64,000 nt of DNA, from NCBI RefSeq assembly GCF_011516755.1, contig NZ_WOSY01000006.1, positions 124,001 to 188,000 on the forward strand, in the 5' to 3' direction. Of the stretch, positions 9,727 to 19,464 are shown piece after piece. The notes beneath the pieces were generated by a model. That model did not search any database. It saw nothing but the letters and a program-made list of their open reading frames with translations, and was not told the origin of the DNA. Numbering within the stretch: position 1 is the stretch's first letter; every line of letters begins with the position of its first letter. The position numbers were made by a program, and so were the translations under genes. This stretch comes from Acetobacter conturbans. Lineage in GTDB: Bacteria; Pseudomonadota; Alphaproteobacteria; Acetobacterales; Acetobacteraceae.

Positions 9727-10963
9727 GCGGGACCGTTCCCAGTCTGCACTGAATTAAATGTACTACTCATACAATCCTCTGTGACAGTGAAGCCTTCAGG
9801 GCGCCAGTAAATTACTTTTTATTCTCCGTGCATTTCCGGTGTCTAACCGATTGCACGATGGGTGGTACGGCTCAGGCGCATGAAGGTTTCTCTGTGTCCG
9901 TATTCAAATGCACTCCCTGAAGGGTGTCATAAGGGATTTGGTCCGGGTCTGCATACCCGCCTCTTTCACGCCACAATTGCTCTCCCAACAGCAAAGCATT
10001 CGGATGAGCGAAGAAAGTCATTGAAATACCGTGCGGTTTCAAAGCCGTAACGGTTTTATGAAATGCTCATGACAATGCGTGACTAGGCAAGCGGAAATGA
10101 CGCCCATAAATAACGCTTATTTTTAGTTGATTCTTTGATTCTCAAGGTTTGCGGGAAGATATGCTGAGCGCGGAGATTTTGTAGGTATTTTGAGTGGAAT
10201 AGCGGTTTTTATATAACATACTGATATTAATATGAAAATATAAACTATAAATCGTCGTGGAATGAAAAAATAATATTTTTATATGCATTCCTGTATCGTT
10301 GTTTATTGACGACCAAAATGGATTGTGTCTCAATGGTCATGTTCTCGAAAGAGAGTCTTTCGGACGGATAACTGTGATGGGGCGCGGATGTGTTGTGTGG
10401 AGATATATCGATCTGCCTGATTGGCTCCAGAAACGACAATGCCTGTGAACATATGAGCTGATACCGTCATCGTGGGTCATGGTATTTCAGAAAATTATAT
10501 CGATGAAGAAGCAATCGTTCGCTTGGCAAGAGCGTCTCTGAATAATAATATTTTATGGATATTGAGTATCTAAGAGCGTTTTGAAATAAAGCGGCTATAT
10601 TTGTTTCCATTCGTGAAGATGAAAGAGAATAACCATGAAGGCGGTTGCGTCCGCATGCGATGTGAGGTGGTTGTTGCGCGGGCGGGGCGTAGTCACCTTC
10701 CCCGGAGGATCAGGAATGTTCGGTGATGAGTGTTTCAGCGGGAGGGTGCGTCGGAATGAACTGTCTTTTGAGCTTGGCCTCATGCAGAATTCAGGAAGAA
10801 ATCACCCCTGACAGGCAGGCGGCGTCCCTTAGTCTACAACGAACGACAGGCATGCACACCATCGGGCAGAGGCGATGTCCGACGGAGCCTGCTCCATAGA
10901 GTTTTCGGTCACACTTTAACGCGGCAGCCCTGGCGGCGTCTGGCAAACCAAGACGAGTTTTTC
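9727..10963. other. 1.2-kb gene-poor region, AT-rich in its middle
   Basis: No recognisable gene. About 10080-10640 is clearly richer in A and T than the flanks (for example around 10190-10300 and 10540-10600), unlike the high-GC coding DNA nearby. The left end must hold the RND operon promoter (minus), the right end the porin promoter (plus). A small ORF at 10635-10811 is listed separately. No inverted repeats with flanking duplications were found by eye. Confidence 0.5.
10635..10811 (+). CDS. Possible small ORF upstream of the porin
   Basis: An open frame of 58 codons from ATG 10635, or 31 codons from ATG 10716. The inner ATG has a near-ideal ribosome binding site (GGAGG, 7-nt spacing). 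The predicted peptide (MFGDECFSGRV... from the inner start) matches nothing I know. It ends about 150 bp before the porin, so it could be a leader peptide or simply chance. Another ORF overlaps on the opposite strand. Low confidence that it is translated. Confidence 0.2.
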   Translation: MKAVASACDVRWLLRGRGVVTFPGGSGMFGDECFSGRVRRNELSFELGLMQNSGRNHP

Positions 10964-12619
10964 ATGAAGATCACACTTCGCCGATCCCTGTTTCTTGCTT
11001 CCTCCCTCGTGGCTTCGGTGTTTGCTCAGCAGGCCGAGGCGCGATCCACTGATCCGGAAGTCATGGAACTCAGGCGCGAACTTGCCGCCATGCGGCAGGA
11101 AATGGTCGCGATGCGGCAGGAAATTAAAGGGCAGGGTGCGGAAAACCGTCACCGGGTCGCTGCCGAGAACGGAAGTGGGCTGCGTCATCATCACGAGCAG
11201 CGTCTGGCGAGTGCCGGTGCGGATGAAGTGAAGCCTGTCTTTTCACAGGTTCCCGTGCGTCCGAGCGGACCACGTTCACCGTCCGAAAGCCGCATCGCCC
11301 TTCCCGAGGGACCTGTCCAGTCCTGGGCGGACTTCAAGGCTGCGAATGTAAAGAACGAAGTCCTTCAGATTGGAGGGATGCAGATCGGTTTCCCCAAAGG
11401 GCGCCCGACGATCGCATCCGAAGACGGTTCCTATGCCTTTTCGGTCGGCCTTCTGGCACAGGAGGATTTCGGCGGGTTTCTTGGCGCGGGACCGCGTGGC
11501 AACGAAGGCAAGGGAAACTTCAACAGCTTCACGCAAAATGCTCGTCGTCTGCGTCTCTATTTCTCCTGGCGCTACAAAGACTGGGTCGTGAATGTGACCC
11601 CTGATTTCGGCTCCAGTTCCGTGGACGGCACGGTTGGACTGTTCGAGGCCAATCTTAACTATACGGGAGTGCACAACACCACGCTGACCGTGGGGTATTT
11701 CCAGCCGCGCATGGAAGAAGAAAGCGCGGAGCGATCCGGTGCGTTCGAATTTCTTGAGCGCCCGACCATAGTCGATCTGGTGCGCAATATTGCGGGCGGC
11801 GTCGCCCGGTTCAGCGTGGGCGGTGAACATTGGGAAAAGCGCTGGCTCGCGGCGCTTTATTTCACGGGTCAGAAGTTCGGTGACCGCAGCAAGGATACCA
11901 CGATCACGGACAGCCAGACCGGTGGCGTCGCCCGTATCGCGGGACGCCCTTATGTCAGCAAGGATATCGACCTTCATGTCGGGGCCGGAGCAACAGCGGC
12001 CTTCAAGGTCAATGAGAGCTCTACCGGACGTAACTACACGTTCAGTGACAACATGGAGATTCCTCTCGGGGAAACCTCTCTGCTGACATCGGGCGCGCTG
12101 ACAAATGTTGCCCAGATATGGGCGGCTGGCCCCCAGATGGCGTTCCGCTGGAAACGCTTCCTGCTCAAGAGCGAATATTACCATATCGGTGTTTCTCGCG
12201 GCCAGCAGGCGGTCGGCCTCAACCTGCCATCACTCGGGTTCGACGGCTGGTACGTCTCCGGCAACTATACGATTTTCGGTCATCCGCGTGCCTATAACCC
12301 GAAAATCGCAGCCTTTACCGCACCGGGCGTCGATTACGACTTTGATCCTGCCCATAACCACTGGGGTGCGCTGGAAGTCAGCGGACGCTGGAGTGTGACA
12401 GATCTGAGCGATGTTCCCGGGCAGGGCGGGACCGGCATCAACGGTAATCAGCAGACGGTGTGGCAGGGTGGATTCAACTAGTATCCCAATCAGCACATCA
12501 AATTCATGCTCGACTACGCTCATTATATCGTCTCGCGATCGAAGGGCGTCTCAAGTGGCGTCAATCTTCTGGGGCGTGACGGCAATGCTATCGTTGCGCG
12601 TGCACAGGCCGCGTTCTGA
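10964..12619 (+). pseudogene. OprP-like porin interrupted by an in-frame amber codon
   Basis: Outer-membrane beta-barrel porin of the OprO/OprP (phosphate/anion-selective) family. It has a signal peptide (MKITLRRSLFLASSLVASVFAQQAEA), then a short coiled-coil segment (ELRRELAAMRQEMVAMRQEIK, residues about 33-53) and barrel strands. The frame stops at TAG 12479-12481 after 505 aa. Reading through gives 45 more in-phase codons (YPNQHIKFMLDYAHYIVSR... ARAQAAF) to TGA at 12617-12619. That tail is the typical last part of this family and ends in the C-terminal phenylalanine used for outer-membrane assembly. Trp (TGG) is the likely ancestral codon. The sulfate-binding gene 24 bp downstream suggests sulfate uptake. 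The cause may be mutation, sequencing error or suppression. Confidence 0.85.
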
Positions 12620-12643
12620 ACGGATATTCAGGGACTTAATGTC

Positions 12644-13672
12644 ATGAAGAACACTCTCGCAGTCAGCCGTCGCGCTCTTCTCAAGGGCGGCGTCGCGGTC
12701 GGGGCAGCAGCTTTTGCCGGCATCCGGGGCGCACAGGCGGCAAGCTGGTCGCTGCTCAACGTCTCGTATGATCCGACACGTGAACTGTATGCTGACATCA
12801 GCAAGGCATTTTCCGTCTCATGGGCGAAGGGGCATCCGGACGACCATGTTGTGGTCAAATCCTCGCACGGAGGGTCCGGGGCGCAGGCGCGATCCGTTCT
12901 GGAAGGCGCACCTGCCGATATCGTGACGCTGGGACTGGCTTACGACATCGATGTGCTGGCTCAGCATGGGCTGCTTGAAGCGGACTGGCAGAACCGCCTG
13001 CCTCATAATTCCACGCCTTTCACGAGCACAATCGTATTTCTGGTCCGAAAGGGTAATCCGAAGAATATCCATGACTGGCCGGATCTGATCCGCGACGACG
13101 TGTCAGTTATCACCCCCAATCCGAAAACCTCTGGGGGCGCCCGCTGGAACTATCTCGCCGCATGGGGATGGGCGCTGCGTGCTAACGGAAACTCTGAAGA
13201 TGCAGCCAAAGCCTATCTGAAAAAGCTGTTTTCTCATGTGCCGGTTCTCGATACCGGTGCACGGGGAGCGACCAATTCCTTCGTGCAGCGTCATCTTGGG
13301 GATGTGCTGATTGCCTGGGAGGATGAGGCGCTTCTCGCGGCGCGTGATATCGGCGCGGATCAGTTCGATATCGTGGTGCCCTCGATCACCATTCTGGCCG
13401 AACCGCCTGTCGCCGTCGTGGACAAGAACGTCAAGGCGCACGGCACCGAAGCCATTGCGACAGCGTATGTGGAGTTTCTCTTTACGCCGGAAGCCCAAAA
13501 GATCGCCGCGAAACACTACTTCCGTCCGATCGATCCCGCAGTTGTTGCTGCCACGGCATCGGTTTTCCCGAAAGTGCAGACGTTCGATGTGGCCAGTCTG
13601 GGTGGGTGGCAGGTCGTGCAGAAGAAACATTTCGGGGATGGTGGCGTTTTCGATCAGCTCTACGGGAAATAA
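12644..13672 (+). CDS. sbp: Sulfate ABC transporter substrate-binding protein (copy 2)
   Basis: 342-aa periplasmic sulfate-binding protein, clearly paralogous to copy 1 at 661-1701: shared LLNVSYDPTREL, GGSGAQARSVLEGAPADIV, NPKTSGGARWNYLAAWGWA and KHYFRP. It has a twin-arginine-type signal (SRRALLKGGVAVGAAAFAG). It follows the porin gene, probably in one transcript, with no permease or ATPase nearby. It would have to use the CysTWA components next to copy 1 or elsewhere. Sulfate is the expected ligand; a related oxyanion such as thiosulfate is possible. Confidence 0.93.
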   Translation: MKNTLAVSRRALLKGGVAVGAAAFAGIRGAQAASWSLLNVSYDPTRELYADISKAFSVSWAKGHPDDHVVVKSSHGGSGAQARSVLEGAPADIVTLGLAYDIDVLAQHGLLEADWQNRLPHNSTPFTSTIVFLVRKGNPKNIHDWPDLIRDDVSVITPNPKTSGGARWNYLAAWGWALRANGNSEDAAKAYLKKLFSHVPVLDTGARGATNSFVQRHLGDVLIAWEDEALLAARDIGADQFDIVVPSITILAEPPVAVVDKNVKAHGTEAIATAYVEFLFTPEAQKIAAKHYFRPIDPAVVAATASVFPKVQTFDVASLGGWQVVQKKHFGDGGVFDQLYGK

Positions 13673-13685
13673 GTTGATCTGCGTT

Positions 13686-13726
13686 CAGGGTCGGGCAGGT
13701 TTTTACAATATGGGAGCCCGATCCTG
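13686..13726. terminator. Hairpin between convergent sbp2 and peptide-ABC operon
   Basis: An 11-bp inverted repeat (CAGGGTCGGGC / GCCCGATCCTG, one G-T pair) with a 19-nt loop lies between the stops of two convergent transcripts. No strong T run follows on either strand, so termination is inferred from position and stem strength. Confidence 0.4.
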
Positions 13727-13754
13727 TATGATCTGAACTGAGGTTTTCCGGATC

Positions 13755-14720
13755 TCAGTGCAGCGGGAAGTGGCAGGCTACCTGTCGCCCATTGCCGATA
13801 TCCCGCAGGGCAGGAGCTTCTGCAGAGCAGCGTCCTTCAGCCTTGGGGCAGCGTGTGTGGAACCGGCAACCGGAGGGGGGCGAGATCGGGGAAGGCACAT
13901 CCCCATGCAGTAAAATGCGTTCGTCATGTGCCCCGATCACCGGTTTCGGAACGGCGGAAATCAGCGCCATCGTGTAGGGGTGCGCTGGTGTCTGCATGAC
14001 GGCGTCCGTGTCGCCGAGTTCGACAATTGCGCCGAGATACATCACTGCCACGCGCGTCGAGATCTGCCTGACGACGGCAAGGTCATGTGCGATAAAGATG
14101 TAGGTGAGACCAAGCTGTTCCTTGAGATCGGTGAACAGATTGACGATCTGCGCCTGCACCGACACATCAAGCGCCGAAACGGGCTCGTCCGCTACGATCA
14201 GGCGCGGGGAAAGCGCGAGCGCCCGGGCGATATTGATCCGCTGCCGCTGCCCTCCGGAAAACTCGTGCGGATAGCGGGCAAGAGCGGAATGCGGAAGACT
14301 GACGAGGTCCATCAGTTCTTCCAGTCGCACCTCGATCACCTGCCGGCTGCGCTTTTTGCCGTTTGCATCGGGATGGACGCGCAGCGGTTCCGCCACAAGA
14401 TCACCAATGCGGCGCTTGGGGTTCAACGAAGCATAGGAATCCTGAAAAACCATCTGCATCCGTCGTCGCACGGGCCGCAGGGCACGGTCGTTCATTCGTG
14501 AAATATCCTGATCTTCAAACAGGATATTTCCGGATGAGAGATCGGTCAGACGCAGCAGGCAGCGCCCGAGCGTCGATTTTCCACAGCCGGATTCACCCAC
14601 AAGGCCGAGCACTTCACCGGACCGCACGGTGAGCGAGACGTGATCCAGCGCACGCAGTGTCTTCCCATGAGAGAGTCGATAGTCCTTGCAGAGATCATGG
14701 GCTTTCAGGATATCGGTCAT
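13755..14720 (-). CDS. Peptide-type ABC transporter ATP-binding protein (OppF/DppF-like)
   Basis: Cytoplasmic ATPase, 321 aa from ATG 14720. That start overlaps the upstream stop as ATGA and begins [14 protein letters not shown], where the domain starts; the frame extends to 14780 but those residues look non-native. Walker A is GESGCGKST, the ABC signature FSGGQRQRINIARAL, Walker B LIVADEPVSALD. The C-terminal oligopeptide/dipeptide-transporter extension with the cysteine pattern CRFHTRCPKAEGRC, seen in this ATPase pair, is present. It is the last gene of the five-gene importer. Confidence 0.93.
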   Translation of the reverse strand: MTDILKAHDLCKDYRLSHGKTLRALDHVSLTVRSGEVLGLVGESGCGKSTLGRCLLRLTDLSSGNILFEDQDISRMNDRALRPVRRRMQMVFQDSYASLNPKRRIGDLVAEPLRVHPDANGKKRSRQVIEVRLEELMDLVSLPHSALARYPHEFSGGQRQRINIARALALSPRLIVADEPVSALDVSVQAQIVNLFTDLKEQLGLTYIFIAHDLAVVRQISTRVAVMYLGAIVELGDTDAVMQTPAHPYTMALISAVPKPVIGAHDERILLHGDVPSPISPPSGCRFHTRCPKAEGRCSAEAPALRDIGNGRQVACHFPLH

Positions 14721-15730
14721 GCCTCGACTCTCTCGGTCATGCGTGGAGGCAACGCTTTTCCTTCGCCCGGCAATACACACGCCACCTCCTGTTCAGCACA
14801 CCGCACCAGGGGCGGCAGAATGTCGCAGGCTGCATGGGCGTAATGACAGCGTGGTGCAAAGGCGCATCCCGGCGGGCGTTCAAGCGGGGCAGGGGGCGCG
14901 CCCGCTATGGAAGGCAGACGTGTGGGGCGGGGGCCGGTCAGGGGCGGAATGGAATCCAGCAGCGCCGCTGTATAAGGATGAGCGGGCTGGGAGAAAATTG
15001 CGGCAGCAGGACCGCGTTCGGCGACGCGACCGGAATACAGCACCATGACGTGGTCGCAGGTCTCCGCCACCACACCCATATCGTGCGTGATGAGCATGAC
15101 CGCCGATCCGTAATCTGTACGGAGATTACGTAAAAGATCGAGAATCTGGGCTTGCACTGTCACATCCAGCGCCGTGGTTGGCTCATCAGCGATCAGCAGC
15201 GCCGGATTGCAGGACAATGCCATGGCGATCATCGCGCGCTGCCGCAGTCCGCCGGACAGTTGATGGGGATACCGATTGGCGGTGCGCTCGGGGTCCGGCA
15301 CGCCCATGTCGCCAAGCAGACGGACCGTTCTGGCGCGGGCTTCGGCTTTCGAGAGGCGTTCATGTACGCGGATCGCTTCATCAATCTGCCAGCCCACGGT
15401 GTAGACGGGCGTGAAGGCGGTCATCGGGTCCTGAAAGATCATGGCGATCTCGCGGCCCCGGATGGTTCGGAAAGCCTTTTGCGGCAAAGTGGTGAGTTCC
15501 TGACCCCGGAACCGGACCGATCCGCGCAGCGTGACGCCGGGATCGTCGATCAGGCGCATGATGGCCATCGCCGTCACGCTCTTGCCGGACCCTGATTCTC
15601 CGACAATGCCGAGGATCTCACGCTCGCACACGGCGAACGACACGTTCTCGATGATTGGCACGTCCCGGCCGCCCGAGCGGAAACTGACGGACAGGTCGCG
15701 CACGTCGAGGAGGGGGGCATCACCGGCCAT
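14717..15730 (-). CDS. Peptide-type ABC transporter ATP-binding protein (OppD/DppD-like)
   Basis: Partner ATPase of the gene at 13755, 337 aa from ATG 15730 ([17 protein letters not shown]). The longer frame to 15784 would run into the permease gene and its residues look non-native. Walker A is [10 protein letters not shown], signature [15 protein letters not shown], Walker [14 protein letters not shown]. The C-terminal extension [14 protein letters not shown] is the conserved OppD/F-type metal-cluster-like motif. The start overlaps the permease stop by 11 bp. Confidence 0.93.
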   Translation of the reverse strand: MAGDAPLLDVRDLSVSFRSGGRDVPIIENVSFAVCEREILGIVGESGSGKSVTAMAIMRLIDDPGVTLRGSVRFRGQELTTLPQKAFRTIRGREIAMIFQDPMTAFTPVYTVGWQIDEAIRVHERLSKAEARARTVRLLGDMGVPDPERTANRYPHQLSGGLRQRAMIAMALSCNPALLIADEPTTALDVTVQAQILDLLRNLRTDYGSAVMLITHDMGVVAETCDHVMVLYSGRVAERGPAAAIFSQPAHPYTAALLDSIPPLTGPRPTRLPSIAGAPPAPLERPPGCAFAPRCHYAHAACDILPPLVRCAEQEVACVLPGEGKALPPRMTERVEA

Positions 15731-16694
15731 CACGCACTCTCGGGTCGAGGAAAAGATAGACCACATCGACCAGCGCGTTCGCAAGCACGACGAACACGGC
15801 GGAATACATCACGCTGGCCATGATAAACGGCAGGTCGAGGCTGGACAGCGCCTGATAGGTCAGTCGTCCGACGCCCTGAAGGCCAAACACCACTTCCGTC
15901 AGCAGCGCGCCTCCGCCGATCAGTTGGGCGAAATCCATGCCGAACAGCGAGACGAAGGTGATCATGGACGTTCTCAGTCCATGAACCAGCAGCACGCGCG
16001 ACGGGGAGAGCCCCTTGGCGCGGGCCGTGCGCATGAAGTCCTCGCCGGATACGGTCACAAGGTCGGAGCGGAGCACGCGGGCATAGACACCGATGAACAG
16101 CACGGACAGCGTGCACCATGAGATAAGCAGCGCCTTGAACCAGCCGACCGGGCTTTCGCTGAACGGCACGTAGCCGAGGGGCGGCACCCATGAGAATAGC
16201 CACGTATCGTGATAGCGCGCCTGTGTGATGAGGTTGGCGACCTGCCCGAGCCAGAACACCGGAATGGACACGCCGACAAGCCCTATGGCCATCAACGTCC
16301 GGTCAACCCATGTGCCGCGGAATGCCGCCGCGACCGTGCCCATGAGGATGGACACCACGACCCAGATTACCGCACCACCCGTGGCCAGAGACAGCGTGAC
16401 GGGGGCGGCCTTGATGATCTCCGGCACGACCTTTTCGCCCCGGTTGGCATAGGACGTCAGATCCTGCGTGATGAAGAGCTTCTTCATCATGGTCGCATAC
16501 TGGACGGGCAGGGGACGGTCGAACCCGTATTCCTGCCGCACCTTGGCGATGGTCGCCGGAGAGGCGTTCTTGCCCGCTATCCGCGCCGTCGGGTCCGCGC
16601 CCGGCGTGGCGAAGAACACGAGGAACACCATGACGGAAATGCCGAACAGCACGAAGACCGTCTGACCGAGCCTCTGGAGAAGGGACTTCAGCAT
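15720..16694 (-). CDS. Peptide-type ABC transporter permease (DppB-like)
   Basis: 324-aa inner-membrane permease. The N-terminal LLQRLGQTVFVLFGISVMVFLVFF is typical of DppB/OppB. Six membrane segments and the cytoplasmic EAA-type loop around DFMRTARAKGLSPSRVLL are visible. It abuts the DppC-like gene by one base. The substrate class (peptides, or nickel, opines or glutathione) cannot be settled from the permease. Confidence 0.93.
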   Translation of the reverse strand: MLKSLLQRLGQTVFVLFGISVMVFLVFFATPGADPTARIAGKNASPATIAKVRQEYGFDRPLPVQYATMMKKLFITQDLTSYANRGEKVVPEIIKAAPVTLSLATGGAVIWVVVSILMGTVAAAFRGTWVDRTLMAIGLVGVSIPVFWLGQVANLITQARYHDTWLFSWVPPLGYVPFSESPVGWFKALLISWCTLSVLFIGVYARVLRSDLVTVSGEDFMRTARAKGLSPSRVLLVHGLRTSMITFVSLFGMDFAQLIGGGALLTEVVFGLQGVGRLTYQALSSLDLPFIMASVMYSAVFVVLANALVDVVYLFLDPRVRDGR

Positions 16695-17701
16695 TATGTC
16701 CCCCTCTTGCTGGTCTCGCGCACATCCAGCGCGTCACGCAGTCCGTCGCCCAGCACGTTCAGCGCCACGACGACGATGACAATGGCCAAACCAGGCGCGA
16801 TGGCGACCATGGGGCGGGAATAGATCAGCCCTTCGCCGTCCTGAATGATCGTGCCCCATGAAGCCGTCGGGGTCTGCACACCGATGGACAGGAAGGACAG
16901 GGCGGACTCCGTCAGCAGCGCGAGGGCCGCCATCAGGGGGGCCAGCACGACAATGGAACTGGCGACGTTCGGGAGGATGTCCACCAGCAGGATGCGCCAG
17001 CGCGGCACGCCCAGGCTGCGGGCGGCCATCACGAAATCGGCGTTGCGGAGCGCCATCACGCGCCCACGGATCGGGCGGGCGGCGTAAGGCATGTAGACCA
17101 GCGCGATGATGGCGATGGGGATCAGCAGATTGTCGGCCTCGATGGTGAAGGGACCGATCTTCAGCCCGTCGCTGATGGTGACGATCGAAAGGGAGATGGC
17201 GAACAGATAGACCGGTACAGCCCACATGATGTCCATCAGCCGCGACAGCACCATGTCCACAAAGCCGCCAAAGAACCCCGCCAGAATGCCGACGATGCTG
17301 GCGATGACGATGCACAGCACCGCCGCCGAGAAGGAGATCAGCAGCGAAATCCGACCGCCATACAGCAGCCGCGCCGCAACATCCCGGCCCTGACTGTCGG
17401 AGCCGAGCATGTAGGCTGAGGGTCGCCATGTCGGACCGGCGGGCGTCATGCCTAGATGCAGCGGATTGTCGTTGGCCTGCATGATATCGACGGCTCTGCC
17501 ATCCAGCATGAAGGATCCGGCGACATTGGCACGGAACGGGTCCGTGTGGGCGATGTCATGCGCATAGAACGGCGCAATCAGGCTCAGCACGACGATGAGG
17601 ACCAGCACGGCCAGCGCCATCATGGCCGAGCGATTGCCGCCCAGAGCGCGAAAAGCCGTCTGCCACGGACCGGGTGGCGCTGTGTCCACAGGGCCGTTCA
17701 C
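16694..17701 (-). CDS. Peptide-type ABC transporter permease (DppC-like)
   Basis: 335-aa second permease of the importer. The N-terminal domain AFRALGGNRSAMMALAVLVLIVVLSLIAPFYA is the OppC/DppC N-terminal segment. The EAA-like loop is DFVMAARSLGVPRWRIL. Just before the second TM block is GSDSQGRDVAARLLYGGRISL, the DppC hallmark. Its start overlaps the binding-protein stop (ATGA). Confidence 0.93.
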   Translation of the reverse strand: MNGPVDTAPPGPWQTAFRALGGNRSAMMALAVLVLIVVLSLIAPFYAHDIAHTDPFRANVAGSFMLDGRAVDIMQANDNPLHLGMTPAGPTWRPSAYMLGSDSQGRDVAARLLYGGRISLLISFSAAVLCIVIASIVGILAGFFGGFVDMVLSRLMDIMWAVPVYLFAISLSIVTISDGLKIGPFTIEADNLLIPIAIIALVYMPYAARPIRGRVMALRNADFVMAARSLGVPRWRILLVDILPNVASSIVVLAPLMAALALLTESALSFLSIGVQTPTASWGTIIQDGEGLIYSRPMVAIAPGLAIVIVVVALNVLGDGLRDALDVRETSKRGT

Positions 17702-19461
17702 GGCTGGTCTCCGGCGCGACGAAGCTTCATCTGCGAGAAAATGGCTTCGTAAATCGGCGTGTCGAACGCGCCATGCAGCCGGGAGGACATCAGCGCCACG
17801 CGCCGCGTCTGATCGAGCGGCACTGCGGGAGCCTGCGCCATCAGGGCGCGGGAGGCCTCGGCCCAGAGTGCGTCGCCTGCCTTGCGGTCTGTGAGCGAAA
17901 CTTCTGCTGCCCTGTCCATCAGGGCGTCGAATTTGTGGTCACAGAACTGGGACGCATTGATCGAGTTGTCGGAGTGCGGAATGAACGTCGCGCAGGAGAA
18001 CAGTGTTTGCAGGAAGGATGAGGCGGATGGGTAATCGGCGCTCCAGCCGGTCAGGCCGACCTGCACGTTGTTATCGCTGTTCTGGATGTAGCTGAACTCG
18101 ATCACGGGCGTGATGGGCCGCACGGAGGCGACATAGCCGAGGTCTGTCAGCGTGCTGCGGATTTCGTTGGCGATGGCGTCCGAACCGCCCGACTGCGGCG
18201 TGACGATGACGACCTTCTGCCCCGCCGTGCCGCTTTCAGCCACCAGCTTTTTCGCCAGTGCAAGGTCGGGCTCCTTCCACTCAGGGGCCGGGTGCTCGGG
18301 GGACGCGCCCTTTGTGTAGGCACAGCCGGGCTCGAAACCGGGCGCGCCTGTGGGCAGCATCTGGCAGGCCGCAAGGGAGACGGCCGGACCGCCATTATAG
18401 ATCACCACCGCCTTGCGGTTGAGCGCGTAGTTCAGCGCCTGCCGCACGCGCACGTCGTTGAAGGGTGGAAGATTTACGTTCAGCGCGGCGTAATAGATGA
18501 CCATCTGGTCGATCAGCCGGACCCGGTCGGAGAAACGCGAGCCTATTTCCGCCTGCCGATCGAGCGGCACATTCTCCAGCATCCAGTCATACTGGTTGTT
18601 CTCGATGGCCGTCACGGCCGCTTCAGGATCAAGCCCGAACGCATAACGGATCTCGTCGGGATAACCGGCTGGCTGAGCCTCGGCATCCCACTGCCGGAAG
18701 TAGGGATTGCGTTCCATGACCAGCCCCGAGTTCGGCTCGTAGGAGGCGATCCTGTAGGGGCCGGTGCCGAGGGGGGCAGTGTTGCCCGTGTCATGCGGGG
18801 GCGTGTCGGCGGGCAGGATGGAGGCGTGCTGGAACGCCAGCCGGTCGAAAAACTCGGAGTCAGGGTGCGTGAGATGGAAGGTGATTGTCCACGCCGTGTC
18901 GTCGGGGATGACCCCACCACTGAGCGTGCAATGTTCCGCATCGTGCAGACATTCCGTGCCCCCGACGATATGGCTGTAATACGGTCCCGCCGTCGGACTG
19001 TTCGCCCTGAAGATACGGCGCATGGAGGCGGCGACATCATCCGGCGTGACTTCCCGTCCGTTCGAGAAGCGAATGCCGTGCCGGAGGTGAAAGACGTAGG
19101 TTTTCCCGCCATCTTCGGGGGCTGGTAGCGCTTCGACGAGGTCCGGAATGGCGTGGCGGTCCATCGGGCCGGGCGTCTTGGCAAAGGTCGTCAGCCCGTC
19201 ATAGACGATGGCTTCCATCTGATACGTGATGTGGACGTAGCTGATCTGGGGATCGAGCGTTCCGCCTGAACTGCTGGCTGTCAGCCGCAGCGTGCCGCCT
19301 GTCTCGGGGCTGTCCGGCGCGCCGGGAGCGAGCGCCGCAGCGTGCAGGGAGGCACCGAGAAACAGGGGAAGACAGGCCACCGGAAGAAGGGCTTTGAGAG
19401 GCGCCCAGCCCGAAAGCTGTACGGGACGACGCCTCAGACTACGCGGAACGCCGCAACGCAT
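17698..19461 (-). CDS. Peptide-type ABC transporter solute-binding protein (family 5)
   Basis: 587-aa extracytoplasmic binding protein for the importer encoded next to it. It has a signal peptide (LKALLPVACLPLFLGASLHAAAL), then the family-5 motifs: LRLTASSSGGTLDPQISY, YVFHLRHGIRFSNGREVTPDDVAASMRRIF, and further on VRQALNYALNRKAVV. Cysteines in the mature domain (CLHDAEHC, and CQMLPTGAPGFEPGC) may form disulfides. It starts 3 bp after the SCO-like gene. The ligand is unknown. Confidence 0.9.
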   Translation of the reverse strand: MRCGVPRSLRRRPVQLSGWAPLKALLPVACLPLFLGASLHAAALAPGAPDSPETGGTLRLTASSSGGTLDPQISYVHITYQMEAIVYDGLTTFAKTPGPMDRHAIPDLVEALPAPEDGGKTYVFHLRHGIRFSNGREVTPDDVAASMRRIFRANSPTAGPYYSHIVGGTECLHDAEHCTLSGGVIPDDTAWTITFHLTHPDSEFFDRLAFQHASILPADTPPHDTGNTAPLGTGPYRIASYEPNSGLVMERNPYFRQWDAEAQPAGYPDEIRYAFGLDPEAAVTAIENNQYDWMLENVPLDRQAEIGSRFSDRVRLIDQMVIYYAALNVNLPPFNDVRVRQALNYALNRKAVVIYNGGPAVSLAACQMLPTGAPGFEPGCAYTKGASPEHPAPEWKEPDLALAKKLVAESGTAGQKVVIVTPQSGGSDAIANEIRSTLTDLGYVASVRPITPVIEFSYIQNSDNNVQVGLTGWSADYPSASSFLQTLFSCATFIPHSDNSINASQFCDHKFDALMDRAAEVSLTDRKAGDALWAEASRALMAQAPAVPLDQTRRVALMSSRLHGAFDTPIYEAIFSQMKLRRAGDQP

Positions 19462-19464
19462 CCG

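Noticed and set aside
8485-9810. 441-aa plus-strand frame inside the RND permease
   Set aside because: Antisense shadow; composition is His/Asp/Arg-rich with no domain, while the minus-strand gene is complete.
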